DNA of 64,000 nt from positions 1 through 64,000 of the forward strand of contig NZ_BAFX01000141.1 in assembly GCF_000308815.1 (NCBI RefSeq), read 5' to 3'. This DNA comes from Nocardia concava NBRC 100430. GTDB taxonomy: Bacteria > Actinomycetota > Actinomycetes > Mycobacteriales > Mycobacteriaceae. The notes under the pieces were generated by a model, which worked only from the letters and a program-made list of their open reading frames with translations, had not been told where the DNA came from and ran no database searches. Positions 17,597 to 26,626 of this stretch are shown piece after piece. Numbering within the stretch: the first letter of the stretch is position 1; each line of letters begins with the position of its first letter. The translations under genes and the position numbers were made by a program.

Positions 17597-19852
17597 GTGC
17601 CGGAAATGAAGCTGACCGCTCGCCGGAACTCCTCGGGCGGCGACGCCCGCTGGGGGTTGGTGCGATTACACCCCGAAGTCATGATGGTGCTCGGCCTGCA
17701 GCCGGGCGACGGCGTCACCCTCACCGGCGGGCGGCGCACCACCGCGGTGGTCGGTCCGTTCAAGCCGTCGCACGACTTCACCACCGGTGTCGCACTGCTC
17801 GACGAGGTGACGCTGGCCAACGCGAAGGTCCCCGAGGACGGCGACGTGGTGATCGCGCCGGCGGCCGTCTACGACGCCCGCCGGGTGGAGCTGACCGGAT
17901 CGAGCCTGGCCATGTCGGCCATCTCGGAATCGACGCTGCGGCAGGCTCTTTTGGGCAAGATCGTGACCGTCGGCGACACCGTCACCCTGCTGCCGCGCGA
18001 TCTGCTGCCCACCGACAATCCGGCCGCCGCCCGGCAGGCGCTGAAGAATCTGGGCATCGCATGGACCTCGGAGGTCTTGAAGGTCACCGCCACGGATCCG
18101 CAGCCCGGGCCGGTCACCATCCTGCCGAGCACCGCGGTTTCGCTGGGCCGGACCGTGCGCGTCACCGAGACTCCGCACCACCTGATCGAGGACGGCAGTC
18201 CGCAGTCCGCGGTCCTCGCGCCGCCACCGCAGCGGCCGACCTCGGCGGCGCCCGCGACCGTGGTCGCGGTGGCGGATCTCGCGGGGGTGCAACCGCAAGC
18301 AGCCAAGCTGAAGGAGTGGCTGAAGCTGGCGCTGGACGAACCGGAATTGCTCAAGGCCCTCGGCGCCACATCGCATCTGGGTGTGCTGATCACCGGACCG
18401 GCCGGGGTCGGGAAGGCGACGCTGGCGCGAGCGGTGACGGGTACCCGGCGGCTGGTGGAGCTGGACGGGCCCGCGGTCGGCGCGCTCGAGGGCGGCAGCC
18501 GGTTGCGCGAGGTCGCGGACAAGGTGACCGAAATCTGTTCCGGCGCGGGCGGAGTGCTGCTGATCAGCGATATCGACGCGCTGCTTCCGGTCGACGCCGA
18601 ACCGGTGGCCACCCTGATCCTGGACCAATTGCGGTGCGCCGTAGCGCGTCCGGCGGTCGCGGTGATCGCGACCACCTCGAACGCGGTGGGCCTCGACGCC
18701 CGGCTGCGCGCCCCCGAACTGTTCGACCGGGAGGTGTCGCTGTCGCTGCCCAAGGCGGCCGTCCGGGCGGCCCTGCTGGAACGGTTGCTGCGCAAGGTTC
18801 CCACCCAGGACCTCAAATTGGAGGAGATCGCGGCGCGGACACCCGGCTATGTGGTGTCGGACCTGGCGGCACTGGTGCGCGAGGCGGCGCTGCGGGCGGC
18901 GACGCGGGCCAGCCGGGACCATACGGAACCGGTGCTGCTGCAGGAGGATCTGGCCGGGGCGCTGGAGGTGATCCGTCCCCTGTCGCGGTCGGGCTCGGAG
19001 GAACTGGCCATCGGCAACCTGAGCCTCGACGACGTCGGGGACATGGTCGAGACCAAGCAGGCTCTCACCGAGACGGTGCTGTGGCCGCTCGAACATCCGG
19101 ATTCGTTCCAGCGCCTGGGCATCGAGCCGCCGCGCGGGGTGCTGCTGTACGGCCCGCCGGGTTGCGGCAAGACCTTCCTGGTACGCGCGCTGGCCGGATC
19201 GGGGCGGCTGAGCGTGCACGCGGTGAAGGGCGCGGAGCTGATGGACAAGTGGGTGGGCTCCTCGGAGCGGGCGGTGCGCGAGTTGTTCCAGCGCGCACGG
19301 GATTCCGCGCCCTCGCTCATCTTCCTGGACGAGGTGGACGCGCTGGCCCCGCGCCGGGGCCAGTCCAGCGACTCGGGTGTCGGGGATCGCGTGGTCGCCG
19401 CGCTGCTCACCGAGTTGGACGGGGTGGAGCCGCTGCGCGATGTGGTGGTGGTCGGCGCGACCAACCGGCCGGAATTGATCGATCCGGCCCTGACCCGGCC
19501 CGGCCGCCTCGACCGCCTGGTCTTCGTGCCGCCGCCGGATGCCGACGCGCGCGCCGAAATCCTGCGCGCCGCCGCCAAATCCGTGCCGCTCGCCCGGGAC
19601 GTGAGCCTGCGCAAGCTGGCCCGGGAGCTCGACGGGTATTCGGCCGCCGACTGCGCGGCGCTGCTGCGCGAGGCCGCCCTCGCCGCCATGCGCCGCGATG
19701 TGGAGGCCGGGGAGGTCACGGCGGAGGATGTGGCGGCGGCGCGGAAGGCGGTGCGGCCGTCGCTGGATCCGGTTCAGGTGGAGTCGCTTCGGCTGTACGC
19801 GGCCAAGCGGGATGCGTCCGGACCGGCCGGAGACCCGTCCGGCTACGTATGA
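17597..19852 (+). CDS. CDC48/VCP-like double AAA+ ATPase
   Basis: A 751-residue AAA+ protein, related by position and layout to M. tuberculosis Rv0435c (from memory). Residues 1-180 are a beta-rich N-domain of the CDC48 double-psi type. D1 (about 245-460) has a weak Walker A, GPAGVGKAT, and a Walker B ending ISDID instead of DE. D2 (about 480-740) is intact: GPPGCGKTF, FLDEVDAL, and the sensor/arginine-finger block ATNRPELIDPALTRPGRLDR. So D2 is probably the active ring and D1 structural. The likely role is unfolding or remodelling of proteins; substrates are unknown. It follows pssA, possibly in the same transcript. Start is GTG. Confidence 0.92.
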   Translation: MPEMKLTARRNSSGGDARWGLVRLHPEVMMVLGLQPGDGVTLTGGRRTTAVVGPFKPSHDFTTGVALLDEVTLANAKVPEDGDVVIAPAAVYDARRVELTGSSLAMSAISESTLRQALLGKIVTVGDTVTLLPRDLLPTDNPAAARQALKNLGIAWTSEVLKVTATDPQPGPVTILPSTAVSLGRTVRVTETPHHLIEDGSPQSAVLAPPPQRPTSAAPATVVAVADLAGVQPQAAKLKEWLKLALDEPELLKALGATSHLGVLITGPAGVGKATLARAVTGTRRLVELDGPAVGALEGGSRLREVADKVTEICSGAGGVLLISDIDALLPVDAEPVATLILDQLRCAVARPAVAVIATTSNAVGLDARLRAPELFDREVSLSLPKAAVRAALLERLLRKVPTQDLKLEEIAARTPGYVVSDLAALVREAALRAATRASRDHTEPVLLQEDLAGALEVIRPLSRSGSEELAIGNLSLDDVGDMVETKQALTETVLWPLEHPDSFQRLGIEPPRGVLLYGPPGCGKTFLVRALAGSGRLSVHAVKGAELMDKWVGSSERAVRELFQRARDSAPSLIFLDEVDALAPRRGQSSDSGVGDRVVAALLTELDGVEPLRDVVVVGATNRPELIDPALTRPGRLDRLVFVPPPDADARAEILRAAAKSVPLARDVSLRKLARELDGYSAADCAALLREAALAAMRRDVEAGEVTAEDVAAARKAVRPSLDPVQVESLRLYAAKRDASGPAGDPSGYV

Positions 19853-19957
19853 CATACCGATTAGTCGGTTTTATCTGCGGTTTCGAAGATCGCCGAAAAT
19901 TCGCAAAGTAGGCGAGTCGAACCAACCGGTCCGCCTATCGCCGGTAGCTTTGCGCAG

Positions 19958-21289
19958 GTGAGGTCGTATCAGGTCGCCGCCGAAACGATCACGGCGCTGG
20001 TGACAGCAACGGTTGCCGGGCTGGCGCTGGCCCTGCCCATCGACTTCGGCTGGACCGCACAGACTTCCGCACTGCAGCTGGACCTGCTGGCCTACAGCCT
20101 GCCGCGGGCCATCGCGGCGGGCGTGCTGGTGGCCATGATCGCGGCGGTGCTCATCACCACCCTGGGCAGCACCAGGGTGGCGTGGGGGACGACGGTCGGC
20201 GGGCTGCTGGTGCTGCTCGCCAATCACAGCTTCGGGCACGCCACCGATCCGCACTCCTCACTGTCCACCATGAATTTCATCGATTCCCTGGCCGGCGGAC
20301 TGGTACTGGGCGCGCTGGGCGCGGCGGTCCTGCACCACCGGCTGTCGGCCTTCGCGTGGACGCTGGGCGTGCTGATCAGCCTGCTGCTGGGCTCGGTGAA
20401 TCCGGTCCCGCGAATGGGCGGCAGCATCGACCAGGCGACGACCGACCACTGGCACGCCTCGGACATGCCGCCGATGTGGATGATGGTGCTCGCGTTGGCC
20501 CTGTGCGTGCTCGGCTTCCTGGCCAATCGCAATCACCCGGTCGCCCAACGACTGTCGATCGAGCTGCCGCTGGCCCCGATCCTGGCGGGCGTGGTGCTGG
20601 TGCTGGTGACGCTGGCCAGCGCCGAATGGCTGGCACGGCACGGGGACAGCCTGGCGGGCATCGGCCTGGCCGTGGTGACGGCGGTGGCGACGGCCGTCGT
20701 CGCGGCCATGCTGCTGCCGGGCCGCGACGGCGAGATCGTGCTGCTGGCGGTGGGACTCGGCGCGGTCGGGGCGGCGACGGTGGCGGCCGAACTGCCCGCC
20801 TGGTCGATTCCGCTGCTGGTGGCGGTGACCGCGTTCGGCATGTGGACGGGCAGCCGATACGGCACGACACTGGGCTGTCTGGCGGGGGCGATCCTGCTCG
20901 GCCTGTCCACGGTGCTGGCCTCCGATACCGATCAGGCCTGGCTGATCGTGGGCGGCGCGGGAATCATCTCCTGGCTCATCGGTTTCGGCCTCACCTCGGC
21001 CCGGCCGCGCTATGTGCCGAGCCGGGTGCTGGGCACCATGGTGATCTTCGTGCCCTCGGCGGTGCTGGGCATGCGCGACTATGTGGCGCGCGGCCATTAC
21101 GCGCTGCAGTCCGGCGAGAACGCGATGGTGTGCACGGTGACCTCCGGCGGTAGCAGCGCGACACCGGCGTGGACGGCGGTGCTGATCGCGGCGGGCTGTC
21201 TGGGCGGACTGCTGGCCCTGCGGCGCGCCCGCCCGCTGCCGGCCCGGACCGAGGGGACCGCCGAGACCCCGGAGTCGGACGCCGACTGA
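19958..21289 (+). CDS. polytopic membrane protein, unknown function
   Basis: A 443-residue protein with about eleven to twelve hydrophobic segments spread along its length. I do not recognise a transporter or enzyme signature. A hydrophilic loop near residue 145-165 holds MGGSIDQATTDHWHASDMPP, with several His and Asp residues. Another loop near 390 holds two features, YALQSGENAMVCTVT and TSGGSSATP. The short C-terminal tail is acidic (TEGTAETPESDAD). The start is the GTG at 19958. It is followed four bases later by the convergent stop of the PAP2 gene. Neighbours give no firm hint of its job. Confidence 0.75.
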   Translation: MRSYQVAAETITALVTATVAGLALALPIDFGWTAQTSALQLDLLAYSLPRAIAAGVLVAMIAAVLITTLGSTRVAWGTTVGGLLVLLANHSFGHATDPHSSLSTMNFIDSLAGGLVLGALGAAVLHHRLSAFAWTLGVLISLLLGSVNPVPRMGGSIDQATTDHWHASDMPPMWMMVLALALCVLGFLANRNHPVAQRLSIELPLAPILAGVVLVLVTLASAEWLARHGDSLAGIGLAVVTAVATAVVAAMLLPGRDGEIVLLAVGLGAVGAATVAAELPAWSIPLLVAVTAFGMWTGSRYGTTLGCLAGAILLGLSTVLASDTDQAWLIVGGAGIISWLIGFGLTSARPRYVPSRVLGTMVIFVPSAVLGMRDYVARGHYALQSGENAMVCTVTSGGSSATPAWTAVLIAAGCLGGLLALRRARPLPARTEGTAETPESDAD

Positions 21290-21293
21290 ACGA

Positions 21294-22655
21294 TCAGGCG
21301 CGCACGGCGTTTTCGAGCGGTGCGGCGACGGTCGGGAGCTGCGCGAACCAGGTGCGGTAGAAGGCCGTCACGTAGGCGGCGAACAGGCCGAGCACGAGGA
21401 TGCCCGCGGGCATCGGATGCTCGGCGAATCCGGCCGACAGGTACCGGTAGGACAGCAGCAGCGCCGTGAAGAGCGCGGTCCCGGCGGCGACGAGCCGGAT
21501 CCGGGTGGCATCCCAGCCGCGTTCCGGTGCGCGCAGCGCGGATTCGATGGTCAGGCACAGCACCGCGCCCGCGACCAGGTCCGCGCCGTAGTGGTAGCCG
21601 AAGCCGAGGGTGGCCGACAGCGTGGCGATCAGCCAGAAGGCGCCGCCCCAGCGCAGCCAGGTGGGCGCGAGCGCGCCGGTGAACGGGTCGCGACGGGAGT
21701 GGATGAAGATCGACAGCGCCCACGCGGTGTGCAGCGAGGGCATGCAGTTGCGCGGGGTGTAGTGGTCGAAGGGGATCGAGCCGGGCGAGAGGTCCACCGG
21801 CGGCACCACATTCGGCCAGAACTGGCCGAGGGAGAAGGCGTGCCCGTCCGCGCCGTACGCGAAGATCGGCCCGACCACCGGGAACAGGACGTAGAAGAGC
21901 GGTCCGATCAGACCCAGCACCAGGAAGGTGCGCACCAGGTAGTGCCGGGGCCACTCCCCCGTCTTCACCACATTGCGCAACTGCCAGACGGTCACGATCA
22001 TCGCGCCGAGCGGCAGTTCGATGTAGACCCAGTGCAGCACCGACGAGGCGATGGGCGAGAGCCAGTCCAGCAGCTGCCCCATCATCCAGGAGGGATCGCC
22101 GAGGGCGTGGTCGACCAGCACCACGTGCTCGTCGAGCACTCGCGGCCCGGCCAGCACGGTGATGCCCAGCCAGACGTCGGCGACCTTGCTGGACAGCACC
22201 AGCAGCAGGCCCAGCGCGCCGGCGTGCAGCGCGTTGGTCCGGTCCGTGCCCTGCCACTTCCACAGTGCGAGCGCGAGAATCGCGACGAGCACGATGACCG
22301 GGCCGTTGCCCATGGCCAGCGGTCCGCCGTTCAGCGTCCGAATCGACTGGTACACAACGTCGATGGCGAGCGCCGCGCCGACCGCGATGCCGCGCCGCCG
22401 CCAGGACAGCCCGATGAGGGCGAGCCCGAGTCCGGCCCACGGCACGGTGAAGGATTTGGCATTGCCCGCGAAGTCGTCCCAGATGCTCTCGATGGGTCCG
22501 ACGAAGTGGTGCATCGAGGCGACGATCTGCAGGGCGATCAACGCCACCGCCCCGGCGCTCAGCGCGATCGTGAGGCGGGCCCTCGGCGACGGCATCCGGA
22601 TCCCGGATCGGCGCGCACTGTCGCCGGATCGGGAGCGCGGGTCGTCGAGCAGCAT
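21294..22655 (-). CDS. PAP2-superfamily membrane phosphatase/transferase
   Basis: A 453-residue membrane protein of the PAP2_3 group, which includes inositol phosphorylceramide synthase-like enzymes. The phosphatase signature lies in the C-terminal half: RNCMPSLHTAWALSI carries the first catalytic His, and GFGYHYGADLVAGAVL carries the second His and Asp. Six or more membrane segments surround it. The N-terminal half has a further set of hydrophobic segments. It may hydrolyse or transfer a lipid phosphate head group on the outer face. Start choice is uncertain: ATG at 22655 (MLLDDPRSRS) is used here; 22709 and 22595 are alternatives, and none has a strong ribosome site. Confidence 0.82.
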   Translation of the reverse strand: MLLDDPRSRSGDSARRSGIRMPSPRARLTIALSAGAVALIALQIVASMHHFVGPIESIWDDFAGNAKSFTVPWAGLGLALIGLSWRRRGIAVGAALAIDVVYQSIRTLNGGPLAMGNGPVIVLVAILALALWKWQGTDRTNALHAGALGLLLVLSSKVADVWLGITVLAGPRVLDEHVVLVDHALGDPSWMMGQLLDWLSPIASSVLHWVYIELPLGAMIVTVWQLRNVVKTGEWPRHYLVRTFLVLGLIGPLFYVLFPVVGPIFAYGADGHAFSLGQFWPNVVPPVDLSPGSIPFDHYTPRNCMPSLHTAWALSIFIHSRRDPFTGALAPTWLRWGGAFWLIATLSATLGFGYHYGADLVAGAVLCLTIESALRAPERGWDATRIRLVAAGTALFTALLLSYRYLSAGFAEHPMPAGILVLGLFAAYVTAFYRTWFAQLPTVAAPLENAVRA

Positions 22656-22841
22656 CCAGCCATAGTAAACGCCGTGTGAACGCGAGCCCCACGGTCGGTT
22701 GAACGCCACCGGCTACCCCGGATGAACAGCCCCCGGTCAGTGCGGTATAGCCCCTGGCCAAGGCGTACACCGTCCGCAGTCCGCCGTAATCGAAATCACA
22801 CCCGTGGAAGACGGTCTTTACTGGTCGGGACCGTGCGCCCG

Positions 22842-23990
22842 TTACTGCTCGAGCTCGTGCACCAGGGAGTCGACGACGGCGACCAGATCGCCCTGGGCGG
22901 CCGCGGCCACCCGGCGCTGGCGTTGATAGGACGCGCCCCGCTTGGGGATATCGGCGACGAGTGCGAGCTCGTTCTCGCACCCGAGGCTCTTGGCGGTCGG
23001 CTCCAGCCGGTTGAGCAGGTCCATGAGGTCGTCGGTGACGAGTCGCTCATTGCTGTCGGCGTCGGTGATGATGATGGCGTCGAGCCCGTATCGCGCTGCG
23101 CGCCATTTGTTTTCCTGCACATGCCAGGGCGGCAGGATGTCGGGCATGGGCTCCCCGGATTCCACCCGGCGGTCGAGATCCACGATGAGGCAGTGGATCA
23201 GCGCCACGATGGCGGCCAGTTCGGCCTTGGTGGGGGTGCCGTCGCAGACGCGGACCTCGATGGTGCCCCACTTGGGCGCGGGCCGGATGTCCCAGTGCAT
23301 GCCGCCGAGTTGTTCGAACACACCGGTTTTCGTCTGGTCGTGCACGAATCCCTCGAACTGGCCCCAGTTCTCGAACTGGAAGGGCAGTCCGGCGGTGGGC
23401 AGCTGCTGGAACATGAGCGCCCGGTTGCTGGCGTAGCCGGTGTCCACGCCCGCCCACATGGGCGAGGAGGCGGACAGCGCCAGCAGGTGCGGGTAGGACG
23501 GCAGCAGCGCGTTGAGGATCGGAAAGACCTTGTCCGGGTGCGAGACTCCGACGTGCACGTGCACGCCCCAGATCAGCATCTGGCGGCCCCACCACTGGGT
23601 GCGCTCGATGAGCTCGTCGTAATGCGCGCTGCGCGTGAGCTGTTGGGTAGACCACTGCGCGAACGGATGGGTTCCGGCGCAGAACAGGTCGACGCCCATC
23701 GGGTCGGCGACGCGGCGCACGGCGTCCTGGGTGGCGCGCAGCTCGTCGACCACCTCGCTCACGGTGTCGTGCTTGCCGGAGACGAGTTCGACGGTGTTCT
23801 TCAGCAGTTCCTTGGTGATCTGCGGGGTGCCGTCCCAGGCGCGCAGATCACCGCAGGCCTCGAAAACGGCTGCGGCCGTGTTGGACAGGTCGCGCGTGTG
23901 CTTGTCGACCAGCGCGACTTCCCATTCCACGCCGAGCGTGGGCCGGGGCGATGAGTTGAAGGGGACCTTCTTGATGCCTGCCCCGGCCAT
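22842..23990 (-). CDS. YbdK-family glutamate-cysteine ligase-like enzyme
   Basis: A 382-residue carboxylate-amine ligase of the GCS2/YbdK family, which joins glutamate to cysteine or a related amine with ATP. Family blocks are clear: TLGVEWEVALVD near residue 20, CAGTHPFAQW near 105, LIWGVHVHVGV near 140, and the metal/ATP block GTIEVRVCDGTPT near 240. GAGGTGAGCC before the ATG gives a good ribosome site. It lies 18 bases downstream of sodC on the same strand, which matches the Rv0433-Rv0432 order I recall. The true substrate has not been settled for this actinobacterial branch, so the thiol role is inference. Confidence 0.87.
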   Translation of the reverse strand: MAGAGIKKVPFNSSPRPTLGVEWEVALVDKHTRDLSNTAAAVFEACGDLRAWDGTPQITKELLKNTVELVSGKHDTVSEVVDELRATQDAVRRVADPMGVDLFCAGTHPFAQWSTQQLTRSAHYDELIERTQWWGRQMLIWGVHVHVGVSHPDKVFPILNALLPSYPHLLALSASSPMWAGVDTGYASNRALMFQQLPTAGLPFQFENWGQFEGFVHDQTKTGVFEQLGGMHWDIRPAPKWGTIEVRVCDGTPTKAELAAIVALIHCLIVDLDRRVESGEPMPDILPPWHVQENKWRAARYGLDAIIITDADSNERLVTDDLMDLLNRLEPTAKSLGCENELALVADIPKRGASYQRQRRVAAAAQGDLVAVVDSLVHELEQ

Positions 23991-24008
23991 GGCTCACCTC
24001 AATGGGTT

Positions 24009-24676
24009 TCAGGACACGACGCCGCAGGCGATTCGAGCGCCCGCGTCGCCGGTCGAGAGGGTTTCCTGATCCGGTGCGGGTACGTACCGGGAGGGGATGT
24101 TGCCGAAGTTGTCGGCGCCGTTGTGGATGATCAGGGCCTTGCCCTTGAGCTCGTCCAGGGTGACCGAATCGGTGGTGGTGACCAGCTTGGCGGTGCCGTC
24201 CTTGAGCACCTGGAGCGAGGTCAGGTCGCCGCTGGAGGGGTGCGCGTTGGCCTCGCCGACCTGCAGGTGGCCGCCGGCGGAGAGGAAGTCGCCGGGCGCG
24301 CCGCCGGCGGGCGGGGTGGAGTTGGCCTCGCACTTGCCGACCGAGTGGAAGTGCAGACCGTGGAAGCCGGGCTTGAGGCCGTGGGCGTCGACGGTGATCT
24401 CGAGGTGGTTGCCCGCCTTGGCGATGGTGGCGGTGCCGACGCTGGCGCCGCTCGGGTCCTTCAGCGTCACGCTGGAGGAGTCCTTCGGGTGTTCTCGCCG
24501 CCCTCGGCCTTGGTGGCGCCGCCCGGCGCGGGCGCGGAGGTGAAGACCGACGGGTTGGTCCCCTTGACGTCACTCGATTCCTGGCTGTTGGAGCAGGCGG
24601 TGAGGCCGAGGGCCGCGACCGCGAGCACCGGAGCAACAGTCCACCAGGACGGGCGACGAGTTGAGGACGAGGCCAT
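24009..24676 (-). pseudogene. sodC: Cu/Zn superoxide dismutase, frameshifted
   Basis: A periplasmic-type Cu/Zn SOD split by one base. The first part (24467-24676) encodes the lipoprotein signal MASSSTRRPSWWTVAPVLAV ending LTAC, plus a linker up to GGENT, and then runs into RRTPPA and a stop. The second part, in another frame, encodes the whole enzyme domain: HGLHFHSVGKC, GGHLQVGEANAHPSSGDL, IIHNGADNFGNIP and the disulphide end RIACGVV. Adding one C to the CCC run (GGG at 24487-24489 on the plus strand) would restore ENTPKDSSSVTLKDP. It is either a true mutation or a sequencing error; all metal ligands are intact. AAAGGAG precedes the ATG. Confidence 0.85.
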
Positions 24677-24824
24677 CGGGGAACTCCTTTACGAGTACCG
24701 AGTTTACGGGTAAAGCTGCATGGACATAGTTCGTACCGGACAAGATGATGCCAGAGGCGAGTGCGCACCCCATGCAGGGGCCATCCGGTTGTCGCAGCGG
24801 CGATTCAGCCGCGGGAAAGTCGGC

Positions 24825-25403
24825 TCAGCCGCCGGTGACGATGACGATGACGCCGGAGGGCGAATCCGAGATCCCCGGGAAGCGCGGTTCGGCCGAGCAG
24901 CCCAGCTCGGCGGCGATGGCCTGGGCCAGCGCCTGTTCCTTGGCCGAACTGCCGTAGTACACGGTGGTTTTCGGAATGACACCGTTCGGGTAGTTGCCCA
25001 CCTCGGTCACATTGAAACCGTCGGCGGTGAGCTGGTCCCCGGTCTTCTTGGCCAGGCCCGCGACGGTGCCGTTGTTGTAAACCCGTACGGGCAGGCTCTT
25101 GTCGACGCCGGAAGCGGCCGTGGTGGTGGGCGCGACCGTGGTGGTCGTGGGGGCCGCCGTGGTGGTCGTGGGCTGGGCCGCGGTGGTGGTCGGCACCACG
25201 GGCGCGGTCGTGGCCTGGGTCGAATTCTGCTGTGCGGCAGTGGTTGTGGACGACGCTCCGCTGGAGGTCGCGCTCGCGTCGGAGGAATCCGAACTCGACA
25301 GCGACATCGCGCCGATGCCCGCGAACACGATGGCCAGCGCGATCAGGACCATCGCCAGGGCGCGCAGCGGCGGACCGCCGGACGGCGAATTCGGGTTGCT
25401 CAC
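24825..25403 (-). CDS. LytR_C-domain envelope protein (VirR-like)
   Basis: A 192-residue membrane-anchored protein. A short cytoplasmic N-terminus (SNPNSPSGGPP) precedes one membrane helix, ALAMVLIALAIVFAGIGAM. Residues 35-105 are an extended Ser/Thr/Ala/Pro linker with repeated TTTTAAPTTTT blocks. Residues 110-192 are a LytR C-terminal domain (LPVRVYNNGTVAGLAKKTGDQL, then VYYGSSAKEQALAQAIA). Position and architecture match M. tuberculosis Rv0431 (VirR), linked to vesicle release and envelope integrity. The start is GTG at 25403; the frame continues upstream into poor sequence. It lies 17 bases after the DUF3263 gene. Confidence 0.87.
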   Translation of the reverse strand: MSNPNSPSGGPPLRALAMVLIALAIVFAGIGAMSLSSSDSSDASATSSGASSTTTAAQQNSTQATTAPVVPTTTAAQPTTTTAAPTTTTVAPTTTAASGVDKSLPVRVYNNGTVAGLAKKTGDQLTADGFNVTEVGNYPNGVIPKTTVYYGSSAKEQALAQAIAAELGCSAEPRFPGISDSPSGVIVIVTGG

Positions 25404-25420
25404 GGCGTCGAGCCTACTGG

Positions 25421-25771
25421 CTATACCTGGAAACCGAGACGACGTGCGGCCCTGGTCTTCTGGCGGCTGGCGCGCAATCGGCGCAGGCGCTTGACCAGCA
25501 TGGGATCCGCGGCCAGGGCCTCGGGCTTGTCGACGACGGTGTTGAGGACCTGGTAGTAGCGGGTGGCCGAGAGATCGAACAGCTCCCGGATGGCCTCTTC
25601 CTTGGCTCCGGCGTACTTCCACCATTTGCGCTCGAAGTCGAGAATGTCGAGTTCACGGCGGGAAAGTCCGTGTGCGCCATCCTCGTCGGTCACGTTCTCC
25701 GTGATACCGGGGGCGCCCGCGGGGATTGCGTCCTCGCTTGCGGAGATGTCTCGTGCCGCTGCGCTGTCCAT
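25421..25771 (-). CDS. DUF3263 domain protein (Rv0430-like)
   Basis: A 116-residue protein with an acidic, disordered N-terminal third and a helical DUF3263 domain: GLSRRELDILDFERKWWKYAGAKE followed by LFDLSATRYYQVLNTVVD. The second helix pair looks like a sigma/HTH-type DNA-binding unit, so a regulatory role is plausible. The tail is basic (RLRRLRASRQKTRAARR). GGGAG before the ATG at 25771 supports this start over the longer one at 25822. It is probably the first gene of a two-gene unit with the VirR-like protein and diverges from def. Confidence 0.87.
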   Translation of the reverse strand: MDSAAARDISASEDAIPAGAPGITENVTDEDGAHGLSRRELDILDFERKWWKYAGAKEEAIRELFDLSATRYYQVLNTVVDKPEALAADPMLVKRLRRLRASRQKTRAARRLGFQV

Positions 25772-25993
25772 ACTGCTCCCTCGCCGAGTGGTCACCAGAC
25801 GAATTTGTGCGTCGCCGATCATTCAACCACGCATGAGGACCTTCCCGATGCGTACCGCTCGGCGTGTTTCTGTGATGAACCCCCGGCGTGTCGGCCGCGG
25901 ATCCATCCGTCCGGTTTGCGCGGATAGTCTGCCCGAAGACTCCGACAGCAGGTAGCGCGAGGACCCCGGCAACCACCCAGTAGGCTGCTCAGC

Positions 25994-26620
25994 ATGGCTA
26001 TTCTCCCGATTCGCATTGTCGGTGATCCGGTTCTGCACCGCGCGACCACTCCGGTCACGCAGTCCCCGGAAGAGCTGGCCGAGCTGATCGCGGATATGTA
26101 CGAGACCATGGACGCCGCCCACGGTGTGGGCCTGGCGGGCAACCAGGTGATCATCAAGAGCGAAGACGAGCTCGCGCCGCGCATCTTCGTCTACGACTGC
26201 CCCGACGAGGTCGAGGGCGGCAAGATGGTCCGCCGCCGCGGCTGCGTGGTCAATCCGGTGCTGGTGACCTCCGAGATCCCGGAAACCATGCCGGATCCCG
26301 ACGATGACGAAGAGGGCTGCCTCTCGGTGCCCGGCGAGCAGTTCCCCACCGGCCGCGCCGACTGGGCCAAGGTGACCGGCACCGACGAGAAGGGTGAGCC
26401 GGTCGAGATCGAGGGCCGCGGCTTCTTCGCGCGCATGCTGCAGCACGAGACCGGCCACCTCGACGGCTACCTCTACGTGGACGTGCTGGTGGGCCGCAAT
26501 GCCCGCGCCGCCAAGAAGTCCATCAAGCGAAACGGCTGGGGCAAGCCGGGTTTGAGCTGGGTCCCGGGCACCGTGCCGGACCCGTTCGGGCACGACGACG
26601 TCGACGAAGACGACGACTGA
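25994..26620 (+). CDS. def: peptide deformylase
   Basis: A 208-residue metallo-enzyme that removes formyl from nascent N-terminal methionine. The three motifs are present: GVGLAGNQ near residue 45 (the usual third Ala is Gly), EGCLSVPGE near 107 with the metal-binding Cys, and QHETGHLDG near 148 with the two metal-binding His and the catalytic Glu. The C-terminus is acidic and disordered (GHDDVDEDDD), a tail that many deformylases lack. The GNAT gene follows after six bases, so the two are probably co-transcribed. Confidence 0.97.
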   Translation: MAILPIRIVGDPVLHRATTPVTQSPEELAELIADMYETMDAAHGVGLAGNQVIIKSEDELAPRIFVYDCPDEVEGGKMVRRRGCVVNPVLVTSEIPETMPDPDDDEEGCLSVPGEQFPTGRADWAKVTGTDEKGEPVEIEGRGFFARMLQHETGHLDGYLYVDVLVGRNARAAKKSIKRNGWGKPGLSWVPGTVPDPFGHDDVDEDDD

Positions 26621-26626
26621 CCCTCC

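Noticed and set aside
24467..24520. Programmed frameshift in sodC
   Set aside because: I see no slippery heptamer or stimulating structure that would support it; a CCC run of three is too short. Mutation or sequencing error is simpler.
25099..25215. Repeats of ACC/GGT triplets as a possible tandem-repeat element
   Set aside because: They are the codons of the Thr/Ala/Pro linker of the VirR-like protein and not a separate repeat.
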